Assembly: GCA_903832395.1 (NCBI GenBank)
Contig: CAILBF010000069.1
Location: forward strand, 1 to 14,389
DNA length: 14,389 nucleotides
Direction: 5' to 3'
Source of the DNA: an uncultured Actinomycetes bacterium
Lineage (GTDB): Bacteria > Actinomycetota > Actinomycetes > Nanopelagicales > Nanopelagicaceae
Numbering within the stretch: the first letter of the stretch is position 1; each line of letters starts with the position of its first letter. The position numbers and the translations under genes were made by a program. Below, one piece after another: positions 1 to 6,613 of the stretch. The notes under the pieces were generated by a model. It saw only the letters and a list, made by a program, of their open reading frames with translations, searched no databases and had not been told where the DNA came from.

Positions 1-501
1 AAAGATAGATCACTTCAAGTTGATTCAGCGAAATCAGTCGGCTGGAAGTTTGGCGATAAATATCTACCAGGTGCGCCAATTTCGCGCGTTGTTCTGCATT
101 GGCCCGCCGCAACCTATAGCGCAATTTGGTCGGCGACTGAAAAACGTTGGCTGTTAACTCATAACAACGCACCAGATCTGGCAGATTCAGGGAAAACCTT
201 GGGGCCAACGACTTTAGTGATTCAAATGGTCTCGATTACGCCTTCGATTTACAAAGATAAATTAGGGGGAGTGACGCCTTTCTCTCAAACCGTCGGAACT
301 GGTACGGGATATATTTTGCGCCATGGAATGAGTATTACGGCGACATGGAGTCGACCAACGGCTGCAGATGGAACGACGTGGAGCGCCTTAGATGGCAGCG
401 CAATTACTTTTGCACCAGGTGCCGTTTGGGTGGCATTGACTGATAAAGAACCCGATTTCACGCGCATTCCTGTGTCTGCGAGCCCGTCGCCAACAAAGTA
501 G
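1..501 (+). CDS. DUF3048 (YerB-like) protein, C-terminal part, 5' truncated
   Basis: The reading frame is open from base 1 and ends at TAG 499-501, giving 166 residues of a longer protein whose start lies outside the window. The visible part resembles the C-terminal half of DUF3048 proteins such as YerB. It has a segment of the type TTLVIQMVSI, then a small-residue run VGTGTGYILRHG, a W-S-R strand, and a closing block FAPGAVWVAL that matches the family's usual G-x-x-W-V ending. Family members are usually secreted lipoproteins with unknown biochemical role; the N-terminus that would carry a signal peptide is missing here, so export cannot be checked. The last residues (SASPSPTK) look like a flexible tail. 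pdxS starts 38 bases downstream on the same strand. Family assignment is by remembered pattern, so it is good but not certain. Confidence 0.72.
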   Translation, partial: KDRSLQVDSAKSVGWKFGDKYLPGAPISRVVLHWPAATYSAIWSATEKRWLLTHNNAPDLADSGKTLGPTTLVIQMVSITPSIYKDKLGGVTPFSQTVGTGTGYILRHGMSITATWSRPTAADGTTWSALDGSAITFAPGAVWVALTDKEPDFTRIPVSASPSPTK

Positions 502-539
502 GATGGCGTTCTTAGAAATTAGAAATTAGGAGAGCGGCA

Positions 540-1427
540 ATGGCGCAAGAAACAGGTACTGGTCGAGTCAAGCGTGGCATGGCAGAGATGCTAAAAGGCG
601 GAGTCATCATGGACGTCGTTAACGCCGAGCAAGCGAAAATTGCCGAAGATGCTGGCGCAGTTGCCGTAATGGCACTTGAGCGAGTTCCTGCAGATATTCG
701 TGCCCAAGGTGGAGTGGCCCGCATGTCAGATCCTGACATGATCGAAAAGATTAAAGCCGCTGTATCAATTCCAGTTATGGCAAAGGCACGTATTGGTCAT
801 TTTGTTGAAGCTCAAGTTCTGCAATCTTTAGGTGTTGACTATATTGATGAGTCTGAGGTACTCACTCCAGCAGATTACAAAAACCATATTGATAAATGGA
901 ACTTCACGGTGCCATTTGTTTGTGGTGCAACAAATCTTGGCGAAGCTCTTCGTCGCATCAATGAGGGCGCAGCAATGATCCGCTCTAAAGGCGAGGCTGG
1001 CACTGGCGATGTTTCAAATGCTATGCAGCACATGCGCGAAATCAATGGCGAGATTCGCCGATTGTCATCCCTTCGCGAAGATGAGCTTTATGTTGCCGCT
1101 AAAGAGCTACAAGCTCCATATGAATTAGTTAAAGAAGTTGCCGAAAAAGGAAAGCTTCCAGTTGTTCTTTTCACTGCAGGTGGAATTGCAACACCAGCAG
1201 ATGCTGCACTCATGATGAGCATGGGCGCAGATGGTGTGTTCATCGGCTCTGGAATTTTCAAATCGGGCAATCCTGCACAGCGTGCAGCTGCCTGTGTTCG
1301 CGCAACTACTTTTTGGGATGACCCTAAGGTTATTGCCGATGCATCTCGTGGTCTTGGCGAAGCAATGGTTGGTATCAATGTTGCCGATCTTCCAGCTCCT
1401 CATCGCCTTGCAGATCGCGGTTGGTAG
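540..1427 (+). CDS. pdxS: PdxS, pyridoxal 5'-phosphate synthase lyase subunit
   Basis: PdxS builds pyridoxal 5'-phosphate from ribose 5-phosphate, glyceraldehyde 3-phosphate and ammonia delivered by PdxT; in known systems it forms a dodecamer decorated with PdxT in the cytosol. The 295-residue length matches the family (B. subtilis about 294). The N-terminus holds RVKRGMAEMLKGGVIMDV with the conserved Asp25. Lys82 in the AKARIGH motif and Lys150 in IRSKGEAGTGD fit the two lysines that carry the sugar-phosphate imines. The C-terminal phosphate-binding loops are seen as FTAGGIATPADAA and GADGVFIGSGIFKS. The start is clear: AGGAGAG at 528-534 lies 5 bases before the ATG. pdxT follows 12 bases after the stop, the usual pdxST pair. 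A possible -10 (TAGGAT, 499-504) overlaps the upstream stop codon but has no good -35. Confidence 0.98.
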   Translation: MAQETGTGRVKRGMAEMLKGGVIMDVVNAEQAKIAEDAGAVAVMALERVPADIRAQGGVARMSDPDMIEKIKAAVSIPVMAKARIGHFVEAQVLQSLGVDYIDESEVLTPADYKNHIDKWNFTVPFVCGATNLGEALRRINEGAAMIRSKGEAGTGDVSNAMQHMREINGEIRRLSSLREDELYVAAKELQAPYELVKEVAEKGKLPVVLFTAGGIATPADAALMMSMGADGVFIGSGIFKSGNPAQRAAACVRATTFWDDPKVIADASRGLGEAMVGINVADLPAPHRLADRGW

Positions 1428-1439
1428 TAGTTCGCTTAA

Positions 1440-2036
1440 ATGAAAGTTGGAGTCCTCGCCCTTCAAGGTGATGTTCGCGAACACATAAGTGCGCTCATTG
1501 CGTGCGGTGTTTACCCAACCAGTATTCGTCGCCCTAGTGAATTAGCTGCCGTGGATGCACTCGTCATCCCGGGCGGTGAATCGACAACTATCGCTCACCT
1601 TGCGCAGATTTTTGGGCTCTTCCAACCCATTCGAGCGCGAATTGCAGCGGGCATGCCGGTCTATGGTTCATGCGCAGGGATGATTTTGTTGGCCGATGAA
1701 ATTCTCGATGCTAAAGCTGGCCAAGAAACTTTCGGGGGCTTAGATATTACGGTTCGACGCAATGCTTTTGGACGGCAAGTTGATTCCTTTGAATCCGATA
1801 TCAACTTTGCCGATGGATCGGATACACCCATTCGTGCCGTTTTTATTCGCGCACCGTGGGTAGAGAAAATTGGTAAAGATATTGAAGTTTTAGCCGAAAT
1901 TGATTCGCATCCAGTGGCAGTTCGATCGAAGCGCATATTGGCTACATCTTTTCATCCCGAACTCACTGGGGATCATCGTATTCATCGCTATTTTATTGAA
2001 GAAGTAGCAAGAACTGCATTGCAAAAGGTAGAGTAG
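1440..2036 (+). CDS. pdxT: PdxT, glutaminase subunit of pyridoxal phosphate synthase
   Basis: PdxT is a class I glutamine amidotransferase that hydrolyses glutamine and channels ammonia to PdxS. The 198-residue product starts with the typical MKVGVLALQGDVREH. It has the oxyanion-loop motif IPGGESTT (43-50), the nucleophile Cys78 in YGSCAGMILLA, and the His172/Glu174 pair in TSFHPELTGD, so the catalytic triad is complete. Length matches the family. There is no convincing Shine-Dalgarno sequence in the 12 bases after the pdxS stop, so translation is probably coupled to pdxS; this would suit the roughly 1:1 complex. yebC follows 33 bases downstream. Confidence 0.97.
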   Translation: MKVGVLALQGDVREHISALIACGVYPTSIRRPSELAAVDALVIPGGESTTIAHLAQIFGLFQPIRARIAAGMPVYGSCAGMILLADEILDAKAGQETFGGLDITVRRNAFGRQVDSFESDINFADGSDTPIRAVFIRAPWVEKIGKDIEVLAEIDSHPVAVRSKRILATSFHPELTGDHRIHRYFIEEVARTALQKVE

Positions 2037-2048
2037 TTCGAAGAAATA

Positions 2049-2064
2049 AAAGGGGTAAAGGGGT
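2049..2064 (+). promoter_or_regulatory. Tandem duplicated Shine-Dalgarno before yebC
   Basis: The 8-mer AAAGGGGT occurs twice back to back (2049-2056 and 2057-2064). The second copy sits 5-6 bases before the yebC ATG at 2070, a normal ribosome-binding spacing; the first is about 14 bases away and would be a standby site at most. The copies are exact, so this looks like a small tandem duplication. The reading as a ribosome-binding site is firm for the second copy and open for the first. Confidence 0.65.
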
Positions 2065-2069
2065 ATTAA

Positions 2070-2822
2070 ATGTCTGGCCATTCCAAGTGGGCGACAACTA
2101 AGCATAAGAAAGCGATCACTGATGGTCGCCGCGCAAAGGTGTTCGCCAAGCAGATTCGTGCCATCGAAGTTGCTGCACGCAATGGCGGCGCCGACCTTGA
2201 AGGCAACCCAACCCTCTTTGATGCAATTGCTAAGGCGAAGAAGTCCTCTATGCCGGCAGATAATATTGAGCGCGCAGTTAAGCGCGGCGCAGGGCTGGAA
2301 CTTGGGGCTGCCGATTATCAAACAATTATGTATGAGGGCTACGGACCAAATGGTGTTGCCATAATGATTGAGTGCTTAACAGATAATCGCAATCGCTCTT
2401 CTTCTGAAGTTCGTGTTGCAGTCACTCGCAATGGTGGAACGATGGCAGATCCTGGTTCGGTCTCATATCTCTTTAATCGTAAAGGGGTAATTACCGTAAA
2501 GAAGATTGCGGGCCTGACAGAGGATTCAATTCTCGAAGCAGTATTGGATGCTGGTGCCGAAGAGGTGAATGACTTGGGTGAAGCTTTTGAAGTTGTAAGC
2601 GAGCCAGGTGATTTAGTGCAAGTTCGAACTGCGCTACAAAGTGCGGGCATCGACTACGAATCAGCCGATTCTTCATTCCTACCATCGATGCAGATTGAAC
2701 TCGATGCAGACGGAGCAAAGAAGCTCTTTGAACTCATCGATGCAATTGAAGAGCTAGAGGATGTTCAAAACGTATTTAGCAATTTTGATGTATCAGATGA
2801 GGTTATGGCGAGCCTGGAGTAA
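2070..2822 (+). CDS. yebC: YebC/PmpR family protein (TACO1 family)
   Basis: The 250-residue product begins MSGHSKWATTKHKKAITDGRRAK, the signature start of YebC proteins, and continues with FAKQIRAIEVAARNGG, a middle domain with YEGYGPNGVAIMIECLTDNRNR, and an acidic C-terminal domain with LFELIDAIEELEDVQNVFSNFD. The family was long annotated as a transcriptional regulator; more recent work on YebC/TACO1 points to a role in translation, helping ribosomes through difficult stretches. Which role applies here cannot be read from sequence. It is full length and starts at ATG 2070 with a strong ribosome-binding site. The gene commonly sits directly upstream of ruvC in bacteria, as here, but the 28-bp palindrome at 2828-2855 separates it from ruvC and may uncouple the two. 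Confidence 0.97.
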   Translation: MSGHSKWATTKHKKAITDGRRAKVFAKQIRAIEVAARNGGADLEGNPTLFDAIAKAKKSSMPADNIERAVKRGAGLELGAADYQTIMYEGYGPNGVAIMIECLTDNRNRSSSEVRVAVTRNGGTMADPGSVSYLFNRKGVITVKKIAGLTEDSILEAVLDAGAEEVNDLGEAFEVVSEPGDLVQVRTALQSAGIDYESADSSFLPSMQIELDADGAKKLFELIDAIEELEDVQNVFSNFDVSDEVMASLE

Positions 2823-2827
2823 GTAGG

Positions 2828-2855
2828 AAGAGTTAAAGCCTAGGCTTGAACTCTT
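2828..2855. repeat. 28-bp near-perfect palindrome between yebC and ruvC (possible terminator or operator)
   Basis: Left arm AAGAGTT-A-AAGCC (2828-2840) and right arm GGCTT-G-AACTCTT (2843-2855) pair at 12 of 13 positions around a TA centre; only A2835 and G2848 do not match. The core AAGCCTAGGCTT is a perfect 12-bp palindrome. It begins 5 bases after the yebC stop and ends 23 bases before the ruvC start. As RNA it would form a stable hairpin with a CUAG loop. The following bases CTTATTGGG give only a poor U-run, so a textbook intrinsic terminator is doubtful, but a weak terminator, an attenuator, an mRNA-end stabiliser or a dimeric repressor site are all possible. It does not fit the actinobacterial LexA box (GAAC-N4-GTTC). 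Confidence 0.75.
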
Positions 2856-2878
2856 ATTGGGCGAGAACAGGTGGTGTG

Positions 2879-3415
2879 ATGCGAGTTCTGGGGATTGATC
2901 CAGGCCTAACGCGCTGTGGCATCGGAATCGTCGAAGGCTCGGTAGGTAAGAGCCTTTCGATGGTTGGTGTGGGAGTGATTTTGACGCCCTCCGATACTGC
3001 CCTTGAATCACGCTTGCTCGAGTTAGATAGAGCGATTAATGAATGGGTTTCGCTATTTAATCCCGATGTCATCGCAGTTGAGCGAGTGTTCGCTCAACAC
3101 AATGTGCGCACTGTTATGGGAACGGCCCAAGCTGCGGGCGTGGCGCTACTTATTGCCGCCAAATCTGGAATTCCAGTCATGATGCATACGCCGAGTGAAG
3201 TTAAAGCGGCGATTACTGGCTCAGGTCGGGCCAATAAAGCGCAAGTGGCTTCAATGGTTGTTAAAGTTTTAAATTTGACTGAGGTACCAAAGCCCGTTGA
3301 TGCAACCGATGCACTAGCTCTAGCTATTTGTCATATTTGGCGCGGGGGAGCAAGTGCAAAAATCGCAGATGCCCTGAGCGCTGAAAAATTACGAATAAGA
3401 AAACTGCGTGGTTAA
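2879..3415 (+). CDS. ruvC: RuvC, Holliday junction resolvase
   Basis: RuvC cuts Holliday junctions symmetrically in recombination repair, working with the RuvAB branch-migration motor. From ATG 2879 the protein has 178 residues and begins MRVLGIDPGLTRCG, exactly where RuvC proteins start. The four acidic catalytic residues are present: Asp7, Glu68 (IAVERVF), Asp141 and Asp144 (DATDALALAICH). A longer reading from TTG 2846 would begin inside the palindrome and add residues that look nothing like RuvC, so I reject it. The GTG just before the ATG (2876) is a possible alternative. AGGTGG at 2869-2874 is the likely ribosome-binding site. ruvA starts on the base after the stop codon. Confidence 0.97.
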   Translation: MRVLGIDPGLTRCGIGIVEGSVGKSLSMVGVGVILTPSDTALESRLLELDRAINEWVSLFNPDVIAVERVFAQHNVRTVMGTAQAAGVALLIAAKSGIPVMMHTPSEVKAAITGSGRANKAQVASMVVKVLNLTEVPKPVDATDALALAICHIWRGGASAKIADALSAEKLRIRKLRG

Positions 3416-4030
3416 ATGATTTCAATTATCACTGGCACAGTGCGTGCAATTCATAGCGATCGCTTAATAGTTGAAGTTGGTGGAATCGGTTTGAGTGTTT
3501 TGGTAAATGCTCAGACAAGCGCCGGAGTCACGATGGGTTCGCAAGTGCAGTTGTTTACAACGTTGGTTGTTCGCGAAGACTCACTCACACTCTTTGGTTT
3601 CTTAAGCGATGATGCTCGTTCTCTATTTGAACTCGTACAGACAGTTAGTGGAATTGGACCAAAGGTGGCGCTTTCGATTTTAGGTGCACTAACACCTGAA
3701 GATCTTGGGCGGGCGATCGCCACTGAGGATGTCGCGGCAATCGAGCGTGTACCTGGTATTGGACGAAAAGGCGCCCAGCGAATGATTTTAGAGCTCAAAG
3801 GTAAGTTGGATGATTTATCGAGTGGTGCAACCTACCGAGGTCATGTTCCTGCTTGGCGCGAAAATTTAACTGGCGCACTTATCTCTTTGGGCTTCTCACC
3901 AAAAGAGTCGGATATAGCCATCTCTGCTTTGGTTTCTAGGTTAACTGGCGAAGGTGTGGATCCAACAACGATTGCTCTGAGTGATTTACTCAAGGATGCA
4001 TTAGCAAATGGAAAGAGTTCTCGTGGCTGA
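3416..4030 (+). CDS. ruvA: RuvA, Holliday junction branch migration subunit
   Basis: RuvA binds four-way junctions as a tetramer or octamer and loads the RuvB motor rings. The 204-residue protein opens with the N-terminal OB-fold (MISIITGTVRAI...LFGF, 1-62). Two helix-hairpin-helix motifs follow: LVQTVSGIGPKVALSIL (73-89) and RVPGIGRKGAQRMILELKGKL (111-131). A variable linker leads to the RuvB-binding domain (about 150-204, starting near LTGALISLGF). Length is normal. The ATG directly abuts the ruvC stop with no clear Shine-Dalgarno, so translational coupling is expected. Its 3' end overlaps the start of ruvB. Confidence 0.97.
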   Translation: MISIITGTVRAIHSDRLIVEVGGIGLSVLVNAQTSAGVTMGSQVQLFTTLVVREDSLTLFGFLSDDARSLFELVQTVSGIGPKVALSILGALTPEDLGRAIATEDVAAIERVPGIGRKGAQRMILELKGKLDDLSSGATYRGHVPAWRENLTGALISLGFSPKESDIAISALVSRLTGEGVDPTTIALSDLLKDALANGKSSRG

Positions 4031-5063
4031 AGATCGTTTAGTCGGTTCTGGAATCAAGGGCGAGGAATCAGCGCTCGAGCACGCACTTCGTCCATCGACG
4101 TTAAAAGAGTTTATTGGCCAACATCGCGTACGTGAGCAGATCGATGTTCTTTTGACCGCAGCGCGTCATCGCAAGACTCCAGCTGATCACATTTTACTAT
4201 CGGGACCTCCTGGATTAGGAAAAACAACGCTGGCTCTCATTCTGGCCAGTGAAATGTCGGCGCCGATCCGCATTACGAGTGGTCCTGCAATTACGCATGC
4301 GGGAGATTTGGCCGCAATTCTCTCATCGTTGGTTGAGGGGGAGATTTTATTTTTAGATGAGATTCACCGTTTACCTCGTCCGGCTGAAGAGCTTTTGTAT
4401 TTAGCGATGGAGGATTTTCGAGTCGATGTTGTTGTTGGCAAGGGCCCTGGAGCAACTGCGATTCCACTTCAACTTCCACATTTCACATTGGTCGGCGCAA
4501 CAACACGAAGTGGTTTGCTGACAAGTCCGCTACGTGATCGCTTTGGTTTTACGGCGCATTTAGATTTTTATACTGATGCAGAGTTGGCTCAAGTAATCAC
4601 TCGAAGCGCGGCTCTGCTTGAAATTAAAATTGCACCAGATGCGATTATCGAAATAGCTGGACGCTCACGTGGTACTCCGAGAATCGCTAACCGTTTGCTA
4701 CGTCGCGTTCGTGATTATGGCCAAGTCTCTGGCAGCGCCCTAATTTCTTTAGCCGATGCCCATGCAGCCCTTGAGATCTATGAAGTTGATGCCCTGGGTC
4801 TAGATCGACTCGATAGAGGAGTGTTGACGGCCCTCGTCGAGCGATTCAATGGAGGCCCTGTGGGGCTTTCAACTCTTGCAATTGCAGTGGGCGAGGAGAT
4901 TGAGACCGTTGAGTCAGTTGCCGAGCCGTTTTTGGTTCGAAATGGCTTTATGGCCCGAACGCCTCGGGGTCGCATCGCAACGGCTATGGGTTTTGCCCAT
5001 ATAGGACGAACACCACCTCCTCAACTGGCCTCTCTTTTCGACACACCTGCAATTGATGCCTAG
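4008..5063 (+). CDS. ruvB: RuvB, Holliday junction branch migration ATPase
   Basis: RuvB is the AAA+ helicase ring that drives branch migration with RuvA. The product of up to 351 residues contains the RuvB opening LRPSTLKEFIGQ (28-38), Walker A GPPGLGKT (66-73), Walker B LFLDEIH (114-120), sensor 1 GATTR (163-167), the sensor 2 arginine region RGTPRIANRLLRR (221-233) and the C-terminal winged helix ending in RTPRGR (317-322). All key residues are intact. The start is ambiguous: ATG 4008 overlaps ruvA by 23 bases and has AAGGA 11-12 bases upstream; GTG 4023 overlaps by 8 bases and has GGAAAGAG at a better spacing, giving 346 residues. The difference does not touch the conserved core. secD begins 11 bases downstream. 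Confidence 0.97.
   Translation: MERVLVAEDRLVGSGIKGEESALEHALRPSTLKEFIGQHRVREQIDVLLTAARHRKTPADHILLSGPPGLGKTTLALILASEMSAPIRITSGPAITHAGDLAAILSSLVEGEILFLDEIHRLPRPAEELLYLAMEDFRVDVVVGKGPGATAIPLQLPHFTLVGATTRSGLLTSPLRDRFGFTAHLDFYTDAELAQVITRSAALLEIKIAPDAIIEIAGRSRGTPRIANRLLRRVRDYGQVSGSALISLADAHAALEIYEVDALGLDRLDRGVLTALVERFNGGPVGLSTLAIAVGEEIETVESVAEPFLVRNGFMARTPRGRIATAMGFAHIGRTPPPQLASLFDTPAIDA
4010..4017 (+). promoter_or_regulatory. Possible ribosome-binding site for a GTG start of ruvB
   Basis: GGAAAGAG lies 5 bases before GTG 4023, which is in the ruvB frame at codon 6 and overlaps the ruvA stop region by only 8 bases. If this start is used, RuvB is 346 residues. The alternative ATG 4008 has a weaker, more distant AAGGA (3992-3996). 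N-terminal residues upstream of LRPSTLKEF are not conserved, so homology cannot settle it. Confidence 0.4.
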
Positions 5064-5066
5064 ACT
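5038..5066 (+). promoter_or_regulatory. Putative leaderless-type promoter for secDF
   Basis: TCGACA (5038-5043, 5 of 6 to TTGACA) is followed after exactly 17 bases by TAGACT (5061-5066, a TANNNT -10 typical of actinobacteria). The expected transcription start, 7-9 bases downstream of the -10, falls at 5073-5075, essentially on the A of the secD ATG (5075). secD has no Shine-Dalgarno sequence, which is what a leaderless mRNA would show. The elements lie in the last codons of ruvB and over its stop codon. The match is seen directly; the leaderless reading is inference. Confidence 0.55.
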
Positions 5067-5074
5067 CTGCCTCT

Positions 5075-6610
5075 ATGTCTACAACAACTAAACCCGTAAA
5101 GACGACAGGCCGCCCTGAGCGCTCATTGGCAATTCTGGCCGGCGTGATTATCGCTATGGTCGCCCTTGTCTTTGTGCAGGGCGCAACCGCAGTACGTCTT
5201 GGCCTTGATCTTCGAGGCGGAACTTCCGTAACGCTTCAACCACGTATTTCAGCTGGTCAAAGTGGAAAAGTTACCAATGAAGCGATTGATCAAGCAGTAT
5301 CGATTATTCGCCAGCGGGTTAACTCACTTGGCGTTGCCGAGTCTGAGGTCGCTGCGCAGGGAAGCGGAACTAACCGACAGATTGTTATCTCTGTTCCAGG
5401 AGATACGGGCCGTCGCGTAGTTGAGTTAGTTGGACAGACTGCAGAGCTTCGCTTTCGCCAAGTCCTTGCAAGCGGACCTGGAATTGTCGCAACTGGATCT
5501 GCCGCATCGGTAGCAAGCGGATCAACTGCAACACCAATTAACGGTGTTAGTGCCGATATCAATGCAAAATTTACGGCATTGGATTGCACAAAGTTAACTA
5601 ATCTTAAAGGAACCGGTACTGACGCACCGACTGACACGATTGCAGTGTGTGATCGCGCAGGTACGACGAAATATATTTTGGCACCAGCGGAGGTTCTTGG
5701 TCGTCAAATCGCTAAAGCTTCGGCTGGAATCGATACTCAAGGCGGAAACGCTTGGTATGTAAGTCTGACTTTTAATGGTGAAGGCACTAATGCTTTCGGC
5801 GCGTTAACTAAGCGTGTAACAACGCTTGCTTCACCTTTGAATCAAGTGGCAATTGTTCTTGACGGTTTAGTTGTTTCTTCACCTCGAATTACTGAAGCCA
5901 TTCCTTCCGGAAATGCGCAGATCACTGGCAGCTTCACGCAGCTCGAGGCACAAGATCTAGCAAATGTTTTGAAGTATGGCGCACTGCCATTGGCATTTGA
6001 CCGCGGAGAAGTTCAGCAGATTTCGCCAACGCTTGGCGCCGATCAACTTAACGCTGGTTTAATCGCCGGCGGTCTTGGTCTGTTACTTGTATTCCTTTAC
6101 TCACTTCTTTACTACCGAGCTCTAGGTCTTGTAACGGTTGGTTCATTACTTGTTGCAGGCTCACTAGTCATCCTTCTCTTCTTACTTCTTGGAAAGTGGA
6201 TTGGTTTCACTCTGACGCTAGCTGGAATTGCGGGTGCAATTGTCGCCATCGGTGTAACTGCCGACTCATTTATTGTTTATTTTGAGCGTATTCGCGATGA
6301 AATTCGTGAAGGCAGATCGCTTCGAACGGCAGTTGAAACTGGTTGGGTTCGGGCTCGACATACGATCCTTGTAGCCGACTTTGTTTCGATTATTGCCGCT
6401 GCGTTGCTCTATTTCTTCGCAGTCGGAAGCGTTCGAGGTTTTGCTTTCACTCTCGGACTGACAACGTTGATCGACTTAGTGGTTGTGTTCACCTTCACGA
6501 AGCCACTGGTAACAATTGTTGCACGTATGAATTTCTACGCTTCAGGTCACCGTTTCTCTGGCTTATCGGCTAAGAGCACCGGAACAGTTCTAGTTACTAA
6601 GGAGGCATAA
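5075..6610 (+). CDS. secD: SecD, protein export motor subunit
   Basis: SecD with SecF forms the RND-like membrane complex that uses the proton motive force to pull exported proteins out of SecYEG. The 511-residue protein has a first membrane segment (about 18-37), the motif LGLDLRGGTSVTL (42-54), a large extracytoplasmic P1 region (about 65-315) with a Ser/Ala/Thr-rich stretch near 137-152, and five further membrane segments from about residue 325. The proton-relay motif ADSFIVYFERIRDE (396-409) has the expected Asp397. Two cysteines (171 and 192) lie in the outside domain, a pair I remember from other actinobacterial SecDs, so a disulfide is possible. Actinobacteria usually have yajC between ruvB and secD; here only 11 bases separate them. 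secF follows with a strong ribosome-binding site. Confidence 0.97.
   Translation: MSTTTKPVKTTGRPERSLAILAGVIIAMVALVFVQGATAVRLGLDLRGGTSVTLQPRISAGQSGKVTNEAIDQAVSIIRQRVNSLGVAESEVAAQGSGTNRQIVISVPGDTGRRVVELVGQTAELRFRQVLASGPGIVATGSAASVASGSTATPINGVSADINAKFTALDCTKLTNLKGTGTDAPTDTIAVCDRAGTTKYILAPAEVLGRQIAKASAGIDTQGGNAWYVSLTFNGEGTNAFGALTKRVTTLASPLNQVAIVLDGLVVSSPRITEAIPSGNAQITGSFTQLEAQDLANVLKYGALPLAFDRGEVQQISPTLGADQLNAGLIAGGLGLLLVFLYSLLYYRALGLVTVGSLLVAGSLVILLFLLLGKWIGFTLTLAGIAGAIVAIGVTADSFIVYFERIRDEIREGRSLRTAVETGWVRARHTILVADFVSIIAAALLYFFAVGSVRGFAFTLGLTTLIDLVVVFTFTKPLVTIVARMNFYASGHRFSGLSAKSTGTVLVTKEA
6599..6605 (+). promoter_or_regulatory. Strong Shine-Dalgarno of secF inside the end of secD
   Basis: AAGGAGG, the full consensus, sits 8 bases before the secF ATG (6614) and overlaps the final codons of secD (Lys-Glu-Ala-stop). 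This is the strongest ribosome-binding site in the window and contrasts with secD, which has none. It fixes ATG 6614 as the start rather than the in-frame ATG three codons later (6623). Confidence 0.85.
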
Positions 6611-6613
6611 TCA

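Noticed and set aside
1125..1484. Minus-strand open frame across the pdxS-pdxT junction
   Set aside because: It is antisense to conserved PdxS active-site sequence and carries no recognisable motif.
2828..2855. LexA (SOS) box upstream of ruvCAB
   Set aside because: The palindrome has GTT/AAC arms in the opposite order to the GAAC-N4-GTTC actinobacterial box and a different spacing.
2846..2878. N-terminal extension of RuvC from TTG 2846
   Set aside because: The 11 extra residues lie in the palindrome and match nothing in RuvC; the family start MRVLGIDPG falls on ATG 2879, with AGGTGG just upstream.
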